From positions 62,001 through 126,000 of the forward strand of contig JAFKDC010000008.1 in the NCBI GenBank assembly GCA_017255395.1: DNA of 64,000 nt, read 5' to 3'. A program made the translations under genes and the position numbers. Source of the DNA: Enemella evansiae. Lineage in GTDB: Bacteria > Pseudomonadota > Alphaproteobacteria > Rhodobacterales > Rhodobacteraceae. Of this stretch, positions 1 to 8,965 are shown one piece after another (the stretch's first letter is position 1; the number at the start of each line of letters is the position of its first letter). Under the pieces are notes generated by a model that saw only the letters and a list, made by a program, of their open reading frames with translations, was not told the origin of the DNA and did no database searches.

Positions 1-11
1 GGCTTAGCGCG

Positions 12-866
12 TCAGGAAACCTGCCCGACGAAGCGCCGAAGCCGGTCGGCAAGCGCCCGCACGATCACCGGGGGATCGGCGCTTGAAACCTCGACGATCA
101 GGCTGAATTGCGGCAGCGGAGGCAGGCGCGGGTGGGAGCGGATCAGCGATGGATCGGTGCAATCCTCGATCGGCATCGCGCCGACGCCGAGACCGGACCT
201 GACCCCCGCACGCACGCCTTCCAGCGTGCTGCAGGAATAGGCCGAACGCCACTGGTCCCCTGCCGCCTCGATCACGGCGCTGGCCGCGCGAAAATACTGG
301 CAGGGTCCGCTGACATGGGCCAGGGGGATCGCCGCCTCGCCGTCCAGATCAAGGCCGGGATCCGCGATCCAGACCAGCGGGCTGCGCGCAAGCGTCGGGT
401 CGGTATCCGGGCCGACCGGGCGCCGCATCACCGCGAGGTCCAGATAGCCGTCGCGCAGCCCCTTGCGGTGCCGCTCGGACAGGCTGGCGTCGATGCTGAC
501 GGAGACCTTCGGCCTGGAGGCCAGAAACTCCTGAATGGCGGCCATAATGGCCGGGAACAGGTGGTAATCCTCGGGGATGCCCAGCCGGATCGCACCGCCG
601 AGGTAACTGGGGACAAAAGCCTCGATCAGGCGGTCGGCGGCGCCGACCACCTCCTGCGCGCGCACGCACAGGGCCTCGCCTGCCGTGGTCAGCTCACAGC
701 GCCGTGTCGTGCGGTTGAAAAGCTGCGCCTGAAGCCTTTCTTCCAGCTTCCGGATATGCCCGCTGACCGTCGATTGGCTGAGGTTCAGATGCGCCGCAGC
801 CACGGTGAAGCTGCCCATCTCGGCAACGGCCAGGAAACTTTTCAGCGCGGTGGTGTCCATCGCCAT
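12..866 (-). CDS. LysR-type transcriptional regulator
   Basis: This 284-aa protein has the LysR layout. A winged helix-turn-helix occupies residues ~5-65, with the recognition segment LNLSQSTVSGHIRKLEERL, and an effector-binding domain follows. It is divergent from the catabolic operon beginning at 968, so by the usual LysR arrangement it probably controls that operon in response to one of its substrates or intermediates. The start at 866 is preferred because a GGA stands 11 nt upstream; a second ATG at 860 is possible. An inverted repeat at 865-887 overlaps the start codon, which suggests autoregulation. The inducer cannot be read from the sequence. Confidence 0.9.
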   Translation of the reverse strand: MAMDTTALKSFLAVAEMGSFTVAAAHLNLSQSTVSGHIRKLEERLQAQLFNRTTRRCELTTAGEALCVRAQEVVGAADRLIEAFVPSYLGGAIRLGIPEDYHLFPAIMAAIQEFLASRPKVSVSIDASLSERHRKGLRDGYLDLAVMRRPVGPDTDPTLARSPLVWIADPGLDLDGEAAIPLAHVSGPCQYFRAASAVIEAAGDQWRSAYSCSTLEGVRAGVRSGLGVGAMPIEDCTDPSLIRSHPRLPPLPQFSLIVEVSSADPPVIVRALADRLRRFVGQVS

Positions 867-887
867 TTATCACATATTCCGATAAAT
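865..887. promoter_or_regulatory. Inverted repeat, candidate LysR operator
   Basis: The arms ATTTATC (865-871) and GATAAAT (881-887) are perfect inverted repeats separated by 9 nt. This fits the T-N11-A style of LysR boxes, and the site lies between the divergent regulator and the M20 operon. The left arm covers the regulator start codon. Assignment as the LysR operator is inferred from position and symmetry. Confidence 0.5.
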
Positions 888-967
888 GAAGCAAGCTTTA
901 CCGATTATGTTTGCGGAACGGATGCCGTAGCTACCCCGAAGCCCGAAGAGGAGAGGAAAGGGGAGAC

Positions 968-2095
968 ATGGTTCATTCCGATTTGTTCGACGCCGTCGCT
1001 TTCACAGCAGAGCTGGTCCGCATCCCCAGCTGCGACCCGCCGGGCGGCGAGCTTGCGGTGGCGCAGGCGGTGGCACGCCAGCTTGCGGCCCTCGGGATCG
1101 AGCACGCGCTTGACGAGTTCCTGCCGGGCCGCGCCAATGTGATCGGTCGGGTGCGCGGAACCGGGGCCAAGCCGTCCCTGGTGCTGTCCGCCCATCTCGA
1201 CACCACCCCCGTCGGCGAGCAGGACTGGCAGTTCCCGCCCTTCGCCGGCGATGTTGTCGATGATCGCCTGCGCGGGCGCGGCGCCTCGGACATGAAATCG
1301 GCGGTCGCGACCTTCATCGCCGCCGCCGACCGGATCAACCGGCGCGCCGAGCCGCTTGCGGGCGACGTGATCCTGGCCTTCACGGCCGGGGAAAGCGCCA
1401 ACTGCCTCGGCGCGCACCATCTGGTGAAATCCGGCTTCCAGTCGGAAATCGGCGCCTTCCTCTGCGGCGAGCCCAGCACGCTGGATATCATCGTCGTCGA
1501 AAAGGCGATCCTGTGGTTGCAGGCCACGGCCAAGGGCGAGCTGGGGCATGTCTCTGGCGCGGCGGGCATCAATGCCATCGACCTGATGGTCGATTTCCTG
1601 ACGGACCTTCGCGGCCTGACGCTGGACCTGCCCGAGCATCCCCTGCTGACGCCGCCCTCGGTGAACGTGGGCAGGATCGAAGGCGGCAGCGCGGTCAATG
1701 TGACGCCCGACCGGTGCTCTGCCGAGATCGACGTCCGGTTCGGCCCCGGCATCGCGGTCGAAACGGTGATGGCGCAGCTGGAAGCGGTGCTGCCCGCGGG
1801 CGTCTCGCTAGAAATCACCGATTTCAAACATGCGGTGGAAGAGCCCTCGGACAGCGATTTCGTGGCCGCCTGCACCGCGGCCATCGCCAGCCGAACGGGC
1901 CGGGCGCCGCAGATCAAGGGCGTGTCCTATTACAGCGACGGTGCGATCCTTCTGGAAGGTCTGGATGTGCCCTTCGCCATCGTCGGCCCCGGCGATCTGG
2001 GCATGAGCGGCCAGGCGAACGAAACCGCCAGCGTCGAGCGGATTCGCCAGGTGGTCGACATCTATGTCGATATCGCCACGCGGTGGCTGTCGTGA
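968..2095 (+). CDS. M20 family (ArgE/DapE-like) amidohydrolase with atypical metal site
   Basis: This 375-aa protein has the M20 peptidase/deacylase fold. H76-x-D78 and D108 (bridging position) are followed by E142 (catalytic base position) and E168 in GEPS. Compared with DapE/ArgE, the second Glu of the usual EE pair is Ser143, and the C-terminal metal-binding His is replaced by Gly348. The ligands of one zinc site are therefore missing while the other site looks intact. The ATG at 968 follows a GA-rich Shine-Dalgarno (gaggaaagg). It is the first gene of the operon and overlaps the next gene by GTGA. The substrate is probably an N-acyl or N-carbamoyl-type amide, which is inference from neighbours. 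Confidence 0.8.
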   Translation: MVHSDLFDAVAFTAELVRIPSCDPPGGELAVAQAVARQLAALGIEHALDEFLPGRANVIGRVRGTGAKPSLVLSAHLDTTPVGEQDWQFPPFAGDVVDDRLRGRGASDMKSAVATFIAAADRINRRAEPLAGDVILAFTAGESANCLGAHHLVKSGFQSEIGAFLCGEPSTLDIIVVEKAILWLQATAKGELGHVSGAAGINAIDLMVDFLTDLRGLTLDLPEHPLLTPPSVNVGRIEGGSAVNVTPDRCSAEIDVRFGPGIAVETVMAQLEAVLPAGVSLEITDFKHAVEEPSDSDFVAACTAAIASRTGRAPQIKGVSYYSDGAILLEGLDVPFAIVGPGDLGMSGQANETASVERIRQVVDIYVDIATRWLS

Positions 2096-2775
2096 CCGCG
2101 CGGGCGCCGCTGATCGCCATCACGCCCGATTGCGACGACGGGGCGGGACGGTCGACGGAAACGCAGTACATCGTGCGCCGGAACTATGCCGAGGCCATCC
2201 GCGAGGCGGGCGGCATCCCGGTGATCCTCTCCTACGATATCGCGGAGATCCCGCGCTATCTGGAATGCTTCAGCGGCTTCCTGATCACCGGCGGCACCCC
2301 GAACGTCACCGTCAAACCCCTTCGGACCGATTTCGAAATGGCGCTGATCGGCGCCGCGCTGGATGCGGGCCGCCCGCTTCTGGGGATCTGCAACGGCATG
2401 CAGATGATCGGCCTGACCCTTGGCGGCACGCTGATTGACAGCATCCCGGACGAGATCGAAGCCGCGGCAGAGCACCTGCCCTTCGCGGTGCCCGACCGTT
2501 TCGGCCACCGGATCGCCATCGCGCCCGGCACCAGGCTTGCCGGACTGGCGCAGGCCGCAACCGCAGAGGTGAACAGCCTGCACCGGCAGGGCATCGGCGG
2601 CAGCGGCAGCTTCGTTGTTTCCGCGGTCGCGCCCGACGGCGTGGCCGAGGCCATCGAGGGGCTGACCGAAGGCTATTGCGTCGGCCTGCAATGGCATCCC
2701 GAGTACCGACTGTCGCGGCTCGACCGCGCCATCGTCAACGATTTCGTGCGCGCCTGCTGCGGCGCCGACGACTAG
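2092..2775 (+). CDS. Class I glutamine amidotransferase-like (PuuD/C26) hydrolase
   Basis: A 227-aa protein of the gamma-glutamyl-gamma-aminobutyrate hydrolase (peptidase C26) family. The nucleophile C100 sits in LLGICNGMQ, and H202 and E204 in GLQWHPEY complete the catalytic triad. The family hydrolyses gamma-glutamyl amides in the cytosol. The GTG start at 2092 overlaps the upstream TGA (GTGA), which indicates translational coupling to the M20 gene. The substrate is probably an amide or gamma-glutamyl derivative fed to the downstream oxidoreductase. Confidence 0.85.
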   Translation: MTARAPLIAITPDCDDGAGRSTETQYIVRRNYAEAIREAGGIPVILSYDIAEIPRYLECFSGFLITGGTPNVTVKPLRTDFEMALIGAALDAGRPLLGICNGMQMIGLTLGGTLIDSIPDEIEAAAEHLPFAVPDRFGHRIAIAPGTRLAGLAQAATAEVNSLHRQGIGGSGSFVVSAVAPDGVAEAIEGLTEGYCVGLQWHPEYRLSRLDRAIVNDFVRACCGADD

Positions 2776-2803
2776 CCGACACCCTCAACGGATTGGATCC
2801 GAC

Positions 2804-3271
2804 ATGAACGTTTCTGAGAAACTGGCCGCGCTTGGCCTCGTGCTTCCGGCTGCCTCGACCCCACCGGGCGCGTTTCGCGGCGCGGTGCGCCATGGCAATA
2901 CCGTCACCGTCTCCGGGCAGGTGCCCCTGCAGGACGGCAAGGTGATGATGGTCGGCAGCCTCGGCGCCGATGTGACGATCGAACAGGGCCGCGACTGCGC
3001 CCGCTGCGCCCTGCTGAACGCGCTTGCGCAGGTCGAGGCGCTCTGCGGGTCGCTGGACCTTGTCGAAGGCTTCGTCCGGCTTGGCGGATACGTGGCGGCA
3101 ACGCCCGATTTCACCCAGCACGGCAAGGTGATCGACGGCGCGTCCGAGCTGCTGCGCGACATCTTCGGCGACCGGGCCGCCCATGCCCGCGTGGCGATGG
3201 GCATGGCCTCCCTGCCCCGCGGTGTGCCGGTCGAGATCGAACTGACCGTCATCGTGCGGGACAACGGCTGA
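2804..3271 (+). CDS. RidA family (YjgF/YER057c/UK114) protein
   Basis: A 155-aa protein of the longer RidA subtype, starting MNVSEKLAALGLVLP, with the conserved segment VSGQVPL and a C-terminal VEIELTVIV strand. RidA proteins hydrolyse reactive enamine/imine intermediates released by PLP or FAD amino-acid-degrading enzymes. It lies 1 nt upstream of a DadA-like flavoprotein, which is consistent with hydrolysis of the imine product of that enzyme. Imine-hydrolase activity in this subgroup is inferred, since the catalytic Arg of archetypal RidA was not clearly located. Confidence 0.85.
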   Translation: MNVSEKLAALGLVLPAASTPPGAFRGAVRHGNTVTVSGQVPLQDGKVMMVGSLGADVTIEQGRDCARCALLNALAQVEALCGSLDLVEGFVRLGGYVAATPDFTQHGKVIDGASELLRDIFGDRAAHARVAMGMASLPRGVPVEIELTVIVRDNG

Positions 3272-3272
3272 C

Positions 3273-4499
3273 ATGGCGCGCGTCGCCGTGATCGGGGCGG
3301 GCGTCGTCGGCGTCGCCTCGGCCTACATGCTGTGCAAGGCCGGGCATCGGGTCACTCTGGTCGACCGCAACGCCGGCCCCTGCGCGGGCGCAAGCGTCCG
3401 CAACGGTGCCCAGTTGAGCTATGCCTATGGCGACGCGCTGGCATCGCCCTCGCTGCTGAAACACTTGCCGGGCATCCTGCTGGGACGCGACCCGGCCTAT
3501 CGGGTCCGTCTTCACGCCGACCCCGAGTTCCTGATCTGGGGCCTGCGCTTTCTGGCGAATACAAGCAGCGCGCGCTATCTGTCCAATACCCGCTATCTTC
3601 TGCAAATGGCCGCCGACACACGCAGCCTTCTGCGGGACGTTCTGGACGAGTTCCAGATAGGTTTCGATTATACGGTTTCGGGCAAGATGATCCTCTTCCC
3701 GACCGCCGCCTCCTTTGCGGCGGCGCAAAGCGGCCACGCGCTCAAGACCTCGATGGGCATCCGGCAGCAGATGCTGAGCCGTGACGAGGCGACGGCCATC
3801 GAGCCCGCCCTCACCCATTACCGGGACGAGATCGCGGGTGTCGTCTACAGCCCCGACGACGCCGCCGGGCGACCAAGCGAGTTCTGTGCGCAGCTGATCG
3901 GGCACCTGACGGCCTCCTACGGGCTGCGGACGCGGTATCAGTGCGAGGCCGAGCGGCTTCTGACCCGCAAGGGCCGGGTCCATGGCGTGATGTTCCGCAA
4001 CTACGAGACGCTGGACTGCGACGCCGTGGTCATCGCCACCGGCTATGGCACCAAGCTCTCGGCGCCCTTCAGCCCTGCCTTCAGCAGCGTCTGGCCGGTG
4101 CAGGGCTATTCCGTGACGCTGCCCGCCACGGAAGGGGCGATGCAGACCTCCATCACCGATCTCAAGCGCAAGATGGTCTTCGCCCGGCTGGGCGATCAGA
4201 TCCGGATCGCGGGCATGGCCGATATCGGCCGCCGCCGCTTTGCCTTCGAGCAGGATCGCTTTGCCGCGCTCAAGGATGGCGCGCAGGCCGCCTTTGCCCG
4301 GGGCTTTGCCTCTGCCGAGGGACAGGATGCGCAATCCTGGTCCGATGCCCGGCCCTGCACCCCCTCCTCGCGCCCGATCATCGCCCCGGGCAAATCCAGG
4401 GGCGTGTTCCTGAACTACGGCCACGGCACACTGGGCTGGACTCTGTGCCTCGGCTCGGCCGCGAGACTGCAGGAGGTCATGCGCGACCACGGACTTTAA
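3273..4499 (+). CDS. DadA-like FAD-dependent D-amino acid oxidoreductase
   Basis: A 408-aa DAO-superfamily flavoprotein. The N-terminal Rossmann motif VIGAGVVGVASAY (residues ~5-17) binds FAD and is followed by the DadA-type segment NGAQLSYAYGDALASPS. The C-terminal GHGTLGWTLCLGSA also matches D-amino acid dehydrogenase. The reaction is expected to be oxidative deamination of an amine or D-amino acid to an imine, with electrons passed to the respiratory chain. It starts one base after the RidA stop codon, so the pair is certainly cotranscribed. The true substrate is unknown. Confidence 0.85.
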   Translation: MARVAVIGAGVVGVASAYMLCKAGHRVTLVDRNAGPCAGASVRNGAQLSYAYGDALASPSLLKHLPGILLGRDPAYRVRLHADPEFLIWGLRFLANTSSARYLSNTRYLLQMAADTRSLLRDVLDEFQIGFDYTVSGKMILFPTAASFAAAQSGHALKTSMGIRQQMLSRDEATAIEPALTHYRDEIAGVVYSPDDAAGRPSEFCAQLIGHLTASYGLRTRYQCEAERLLTRKGRVHGVMFRNYETLDCDAVVIATGYGTKLSAPFSPAFSSVWPVQGYSVTLPATEGAMQTSITDLKRKMVFARLGDQIRIAGMADIGRRRFAFEQDRFAALKDGAQAAFARGFASAEGQDAQSWSDARPCTPSSRPIIAPGKSRGVFLNYGHGTLGWTLCLGSAARLQEVMRDHGL

Positions 4500-4556
4500 C
4501 CGACACACCGGCGCCAGGCAAAGCCCCGGCCACCAGACACTCAAAGGGAGAAGAGA

Positions 4557-5804
4557 ATGAACAACCAGACTGAAGCCGCGGCACCGCCGCAACATTCGTT
4601 TCGCGACAAGCTTCGGGCCATAGGGCCCGCCGTCGTCATCACCGGCTCTTTCATCGGCCCGGGCACGATCACGACGGCAACCCGCACCGGCGCGGACTAC
4701 GGCTACAGCCTGCTCTGGACCGTCGCTTTCGCCATCATCGCCACCATCGTCCTGCAGGAAATGGCCGCCCGCCTTGGCGTTGTCACCCGTGAAGGACTGG
4801 CGGAAGCCATCGGCAAGACCTTCCAGAACCGCATTCTGAAGTATCTCAGCCTCGGGCTTGTCGGGCTTGCCATTCCGCTGGGCTGCGTCGCCTACATGGG
4901 CGGCGACCTGACCGGCTCTGCCGCCGGCCTGTCCAGCATCACCGGCATCTCCACGCAGATCCTCGGGCCGCTGATCGGGATCGCCATCCTGATCCTGATC
5001 AACTACGGCCCCTACGAGCTGGTCGAGAAGATCCTGATGGTGCTGGTCGCGATCATGGCGGTCGTCTTCGTCTTCGCGATGTTCGCCGTCGGCCCCGACT
5101 GGTCCGAGGTCGCGACGGGCCTGATCCCCAGCATTCCGCCCGGCGGCCTGTTCCTCGTTCTGGGCCTGATCGGCACCACCATCGTTCCCTACAACCTGTT
5201 CATTCACGCCGTGAACGCGCGCAAGTCCTTTGCCAGCACCGACGAGCTGGCGCTGACCAAGCTGGACATCTTCGTCGCGATCACCGTCGGCGGCGTGATC
5301 ACCGCCGCGGTCCTGATCACCGCCGGGGCCGTCATTCGCGGGGTGCCCGTCGAGAGCGTCGCCATCATGTCCGAGGCGCTGCGCCCGATCATGGGGGATT
5401 TCTCCAACTACTTCCTCAGCATCGGCCTGATCGCGGCGGGCCTGTCCTCGGCCATCGTGACCCCGCTTGGCGCCTCCTATGTTCTGGCGGGAATCTTCGG
5501 GTGGCGCTACGACAAATCGGACCGCCGCTTCTTTGCCACCAACATGGCGATCCTGATCTTCGGCATCCTGATCTCCGCGACCGGCCTGAACCCCATCGCC
5601 GTGATCATCTCGGCCCAGGTTCTCAACGGGATCATCCTGCCCGTCGCGGTGATCTTCCTTGTCGTGATCACCAGCCAGGCCCGTTTCATGCGAGAGTACG
5701 TGAACTCGAAACTCTCGCTGACCCTCGGGGTTCTCGCGGCCATCGTGACGCTCTTCCTTGGCGGGAAAAGCCTGATCTCGACGCTGACCGCCCTGTTGGG
5801 CTGA
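4557..5804 (+). CDS. Nramp-fold transporter lacking canonical metal-binding motifs
   Basis: A 415-aa polytopic membrane protein, about 11 helices, with clear Nramp-family spacing (TGADYGYSLLW after TM1, EMAARLGVVT in TM2, GLIGTTIVPYNLF in TM6). The family-defining TM1 DPGN is GPGT (34-37) and the TM6 MPHN is VPYN (210-213), so the Asp, Asn, Met and His of the metal site are absent. Transport of a divalent metal is therefore unlikely. The operon context suggests an organic solute such as an amino-acid derivative. It has a Shine-Dalgarno (aaagggagaag) 57 nt after the oxidoreductase and is the last gene of the operon. Confidence 0.85.
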   Translation: MNNQTEAAAPPQHSFRDKLRAIGPAVVITGSFIGPGTITTATRTGADYGYSLLWTVAFAIIATIVLQEMAARLGVVTREGLAEAIGKTFQNRILKYLSLGLVGLAIPLGCVAYMGGDLTGSAAGLSSITGISTQILGPLIGIAILILINYGPYELVEKILMVLVAIMAVVFVFAMFAVGPDWSEVATGLIPSIPPGGLFLVLGLIGTTIVPYNLFIHAVNARKSFASTDELALTKLDIFVAITVGGVITAAVLITAGAVIRGVPVESVAIMSEALRPIMGDFSNYFLSIGLIAAGLSSAIVTPLGASYVLAGIFGWRYDKSDRRFFATNMAILIFGILISATGLNPIAVIISAQVLNGIILPVAVIFLVVITSQARFMREYVNSKLSLTLGVLAAIVTLFLGGKSLISTLTALLG

Positions 5805-5873
5805 TCCTTGTGCGCGCCATCCGCGAAGGGTGGCGCGCGCTGACCCCGCAAGGCAGGGCCGACATGGCCTTCG

Positions 5874-6620
5874 CTATTGCAGAAGGCGGCCAAAGCCCTC
5901 TATCCGGGCGGGCCGGTCGATCAGCTGAAGCGCGTGCCAGAAGGACGCCTGATTGCTGGTGACAACAGGCAGACCCGTCGCCGCCTCGACCGGCGCAATC
6001 GCGTCCAGCCCGCGCGAGGTCGTGCAGGAAATGAAGATCGCCTCGGCATCCGTCAGGTCCATGGCCCCAAGCACCTTCAGATAGTGATCCGGTCCGGGCA
6101 GCGCGATCTCTTCGTCCGTCAGCAGGCCAAGGCAGCGCGCGCTGCTGACGGTGATGCCGCCGTTGCGGAAGACACCGGCGGTGATCTCTGCCACGTCCGG
6201 CGTATAGGGCGCGATGAAGGCGATGCGTTTGCAGCCCAGATGGTCCAGTGCCGCGACCGCCGCCGTTGCCGGGTTCGTGACCGCAAGACCGGGTTTGACC
6301 GCATGCACCCGGGCCGCGACATTGTCGGGACCGATGACCGCCGACCCCGAGGTGCAGCCGAAGACCAGCGCGTCGATTTCCGCCTCGGGCAACAGCAGTT
6401 CCGTGGCATCGCCGATGCCATCGGCCAGCCGGGCCAGCGTCACCGGCGTCAGCGGCATCTCCAGCGCGATCCGGGTGGTGTAGATATCGACATTCGCGGC
6501 CAGTCCCAGCCGCCAGAAGTCGCGCTCGATCAGGATATCGGAGGCCGGTGACAGCAAGCCCAGCCGCACCCGCCGCCCCTGCCGATCGGCATGTGTCAGC
6601 TTCGTTTCATGAACGTCCAC
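5874..6620 (-). CDS. Asp/Glu racemase / maleate cis-trans isomerase family protein
   Basis: A 248-aa protein of the two-cysteine Asp/Glu racemase superfamily. C89 in VFGCTSGS and C199 in ISCTTSRG are the paired catalytic cysteines, in an arrangement closest to maleate isomerase and arylmalonate decarboxylase-like members. The GTG at 6620 is chosen because gaggagagg lies at ideal spacing upstream; further upstream codons are unsupported. It is convergent with the Nramp-like gene and probably belongs to the same pathway, either racemising an amino acid for the DadA-like enzyme or isomerising a dicarboxylate product. Confidence 0.8.
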   Translation of the reverse strand: MDVHETKLTHADRQGRRVRLGLLSPASDILIERDFWRLGLAANVDIYTTRIALEMPLTPVTLARLADGIGDATELLLPEAEIDALVFGCTSGSAVIGPDNVAARVHAVKPGLAVTNPATAAVAALDHLGCKRIAFIAPYTPDVAEITAGVFRNGGITVSSARCLGLLTDEEIALPGPDHYLKVLGAMDLTDAEAIFISCTTSRGLDAIAPVEAATGLPVVTSNQASFWHALQLIDRPARIEGFGRLLQ

Positions 6621-7066
6621 GTCGGGTCCTCTCCTCATCTGGATAGGCGGCGCCCGATGCGGCGCCGCTGAACTGGCGGACACTTGCCAGCATCGCATGA
6701 AATTGGAAGCGAAGAGTGCGCATGCATTGATCGGGATTCGCGATAAGCCCGCCCACTGTCCGGCGCGGGCCACCGGGCCGTCGGGGCCCGTCGGCGCGAC
6801 CGCCCGGGCCAGGCAGGTGTGCCGGGATTAATGCACTTCGGCGCAACCGTCACCGATGCGCCGAAAATGCGCCATGTCACCGCTGTCATCGGCGCAGAGC
6901 CAGCCCCGGGCCGGGCCTGCGCCCGCCGCACCCCATGCGGATGTCGCAAGAAGGCCCCGGCCGGTCATTGCCTGCCGCGCCGCCCGGACCGCACCCAGAC
7001 CGGCAAAGCGCTGCCCGCCCCGGCAAGCCTCTGGCGCAGCACCGCTGCCGAAGCTACCGTGCCCCC
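6621..7066. other. Divergent intergenic region, no gene seen
   Basis: 446 bases between the racemase-family gene and the histidine kinase. The part next to the racemase gene (about 6690-6760) is less GC-rich and probably holds its promoter. The rest is GC-rich, with a short GGGCC hairpin near 6775-6800 but no T-run. No conserved small ORF, repeat or RNA was recognised. Confidence 0.5.
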
Positions 7067-8965
7067 ATGTCATCGCGCGCATCCCTCACGCAGGCCGGGC
7101 TGAACCTGATCCAGCAGGCGCTGACGATCTACGACAGCGACCTGAAACTCGCCGTCTGCAACGCCCGCTTTGCCGAGTTGTTCGACCTGCCGGAGCATCT
7201 CACCCGCCCCGGCGCCACCTTCGAAGAGACCATCCGCCATCTCGTCACCCGTGGCGAATACGGCCCGATCGGGGACGTAGAGGCCGCCATCCGCGACCGC
7301 GTCACCACCGCCCGCGCCTTCGAGCCGCATTACATGGAGCGCACCCGCGCCAATGGCCGGACGATCAGCGTCGAGGGCGCGCCGCTGGCGCAGGGCGGCT
7401 GGGTCACGGTCTATACCGACATCACCGATGTCCGCGCGCAGGAACAGCTTTTGCGCACCCGCTCAGAGCTGCTCTCCGAAGAGGTGCTGACCCGCTCCGA
7501 GGAACTGGCCGCCACCAACCGCCGCCTCGCCTCGGCCAATGCCGCGCTCGAAGAGGCGCGCCGCGAGCTGGTCGAGATCGAGGCCCGCACGCGCACCACC
7601 GCAGAAATGGTGCCCGCCCATATCGCCCGCGTCGGGGCCGACCGGCGCTATACCTTCTCGAACAACCGCCTGCCCGACGTCATGCCGGGGCGGCCGTCCT
7701 CGGTCCTCGGGATGCACATCGCCGATACGCTTGGCGCGCAGGCCTACGACCGGGTGCGCCCGCATCTGGAGGCAGCGCTGGACGGCCGCGCCAGCACCTT
7801 CGAGTTCACCGACGAGACCTCGTCCCGGCGCATCCGCGCCAGCTTTACCCCCGATCCGCTGGAACCGGGGGCCTATATCCTCAGCCAGGACGTCACCGAG
7901 GAGACCCAGACCCGCGCCGCCCTGCAACAGACGCGGCGGCGCGAGATGGCGGCGCAGCTGACCTCCGGCATGGCGCATGACTTTTCCAACCTGCTGACGA
8001 TCATCCTCGGGATGCAGTCCAAGCTGGCGCGGCTGACCGACGACCCCGAGGCGCAGCGCCTGATCGCCGCCACGCTTCAGGCCGCGCGCCGGGGCGGCGA
8101 CCTGCTGGGCCGGATCGCCGATATCACCGACCAGCGCCGCTGGCAGCCGCGCCCGCTGCGGCTGCGCGGCCTGCTGGATGACCTGCACACGCTGGCCGCC
8201 CCGGTGCTGCCCGCGGGCATCGCGCTGGAGATCGAGGATCGCACCACGGGCCTGCTCATGCTCGACCCCGGGCAGATGCAGGACGCACTGCTGAACCTCG
8301 TCCTGAACGCGCGCGACGCCGTGTCCCCCGCCGGGACCATCCGCATTGCCGCCCGCGAGGTACAGGAGACATGGCTGGAACTGACCGTCTCGGACACCGG
8401 GCCGGGCTTTTCGCCCCGCGCCCTGACCGAGGGGCTGGCGCCCTTCTTCACCACCAAGGGCGATGCGGGCACCGGGCTGGGGCTGGCCATGGTCTACGAC
8501 ATGACGAAACTCGCGGGCGGGTCGGTGCGGCTGGAAAACCCCGGCACCGGGGCCCGCGTCACCCTGCGCCTGCCCTTGCGGCGGGGTGGCGCCCTGCCCG
8601 CCTCCGGCCTCGTGCTGCTGGTCGAGGACAGCCCCGACCTGCGCGAACCGGTGCGCGAGATGCTGACCGCCATGGGCCATGCGGTGGTCGAGGCGGCCTC
8701 TGTCGCCGAGGCGCGGGCGCTGGCCGAGGGCCTGCCGGATGTGGCGCTGGTGCTGTCGGACGTCGATCTGGAGGGCGAGCAGCCCGGCACCGATCTTGTC
8801 GGGCTGCTGCCCGGGTTGCCGGTGGTGCTGATGACCTCGCTGCCCGCCGGGCACCCGCTGCACCGCCGCGCCGCCGCCCTGGCCCCGGTGCTGGCGAAAC
8901 CCTTCGGACCGGCGGCCCTGTCCCACGCGCTGCAGGCCGCCGCCCCCCGGATAGCGCTGCCATGA
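7067..8965 (+). CDS. PAS-domain hybrid sensor histidine kinase
   Basis: A 632-aa cytosolic hybrid kinase with no membrane segment. PAS_7-type domain ~8-125, coiled coil ~125-180, second PAS-like domain ~180-285, histidine phosphoacceptor H304 in GMAHDFSNLL, ATPase boxes LLNLVLNARDAV, DTGPGF and GTGLGLAM (~409-475), and a C-terminal receiver with D565 (LSDVDLEG) and K611. It probably senses a small molecule or redox state in the cytosol and signals to the response regulator at 9291. The ATG at 7067 is chosen because the PAS domain begins right after it. The 3' end is repeated in degenerate form downstream. Confidence 0.88.
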   Translation: MSSRASLTQAGLNLIQQALTIYDSDLKLAVCNARFAELFDLPEHLTRPGATFEETIRHLVTRGEYGPIGDVEAAIRDRVTTARAFEPHYMERTRANGRTISVEGAPLAQGGWVTVYTDITDVRAQEQLLRTRSELLSEEVLTRSEELAATNRRLASANAALEEARRELVEIEARTRTTAEMVPAHIARVGADRRYTFSNNRLPDVMPGRPSSVLGMHIADTLGAQAYDRVRPHLEAALDGRASTFEFTDETSSRRIRASFTPDPLEPGAYILSQDVTEETQTRAALQQTRRREMAAQLTSGMAHDFSNLLTIILGMQSKLARLTDDPEAQRLIAATLQAARRGGDLLGRIADITDQRRWQPRPLRLRGLLDDLHTLAAPVLPAGIALEIEDRTTGLLMLDPGQMQDALLNLVLNARDAVSPAGTIRIAAREVQETWLELTVSDTGPGFSPRALTEGLAPFFTTKGDAGTGLGLAMVYDMTKLAGGSVRLENPGTGARVTLRLPLRRGGALPASGLVLLVEDSPDLREPVREMLTAMGHAVVEAASVAEARALAEGLPDVALVLSDVDLEGEQPGTDLVGLLPGLPVVLMTSLPAGHPLHRRAAALAPVLAKPFGPAALSHALQAAAPRIALP

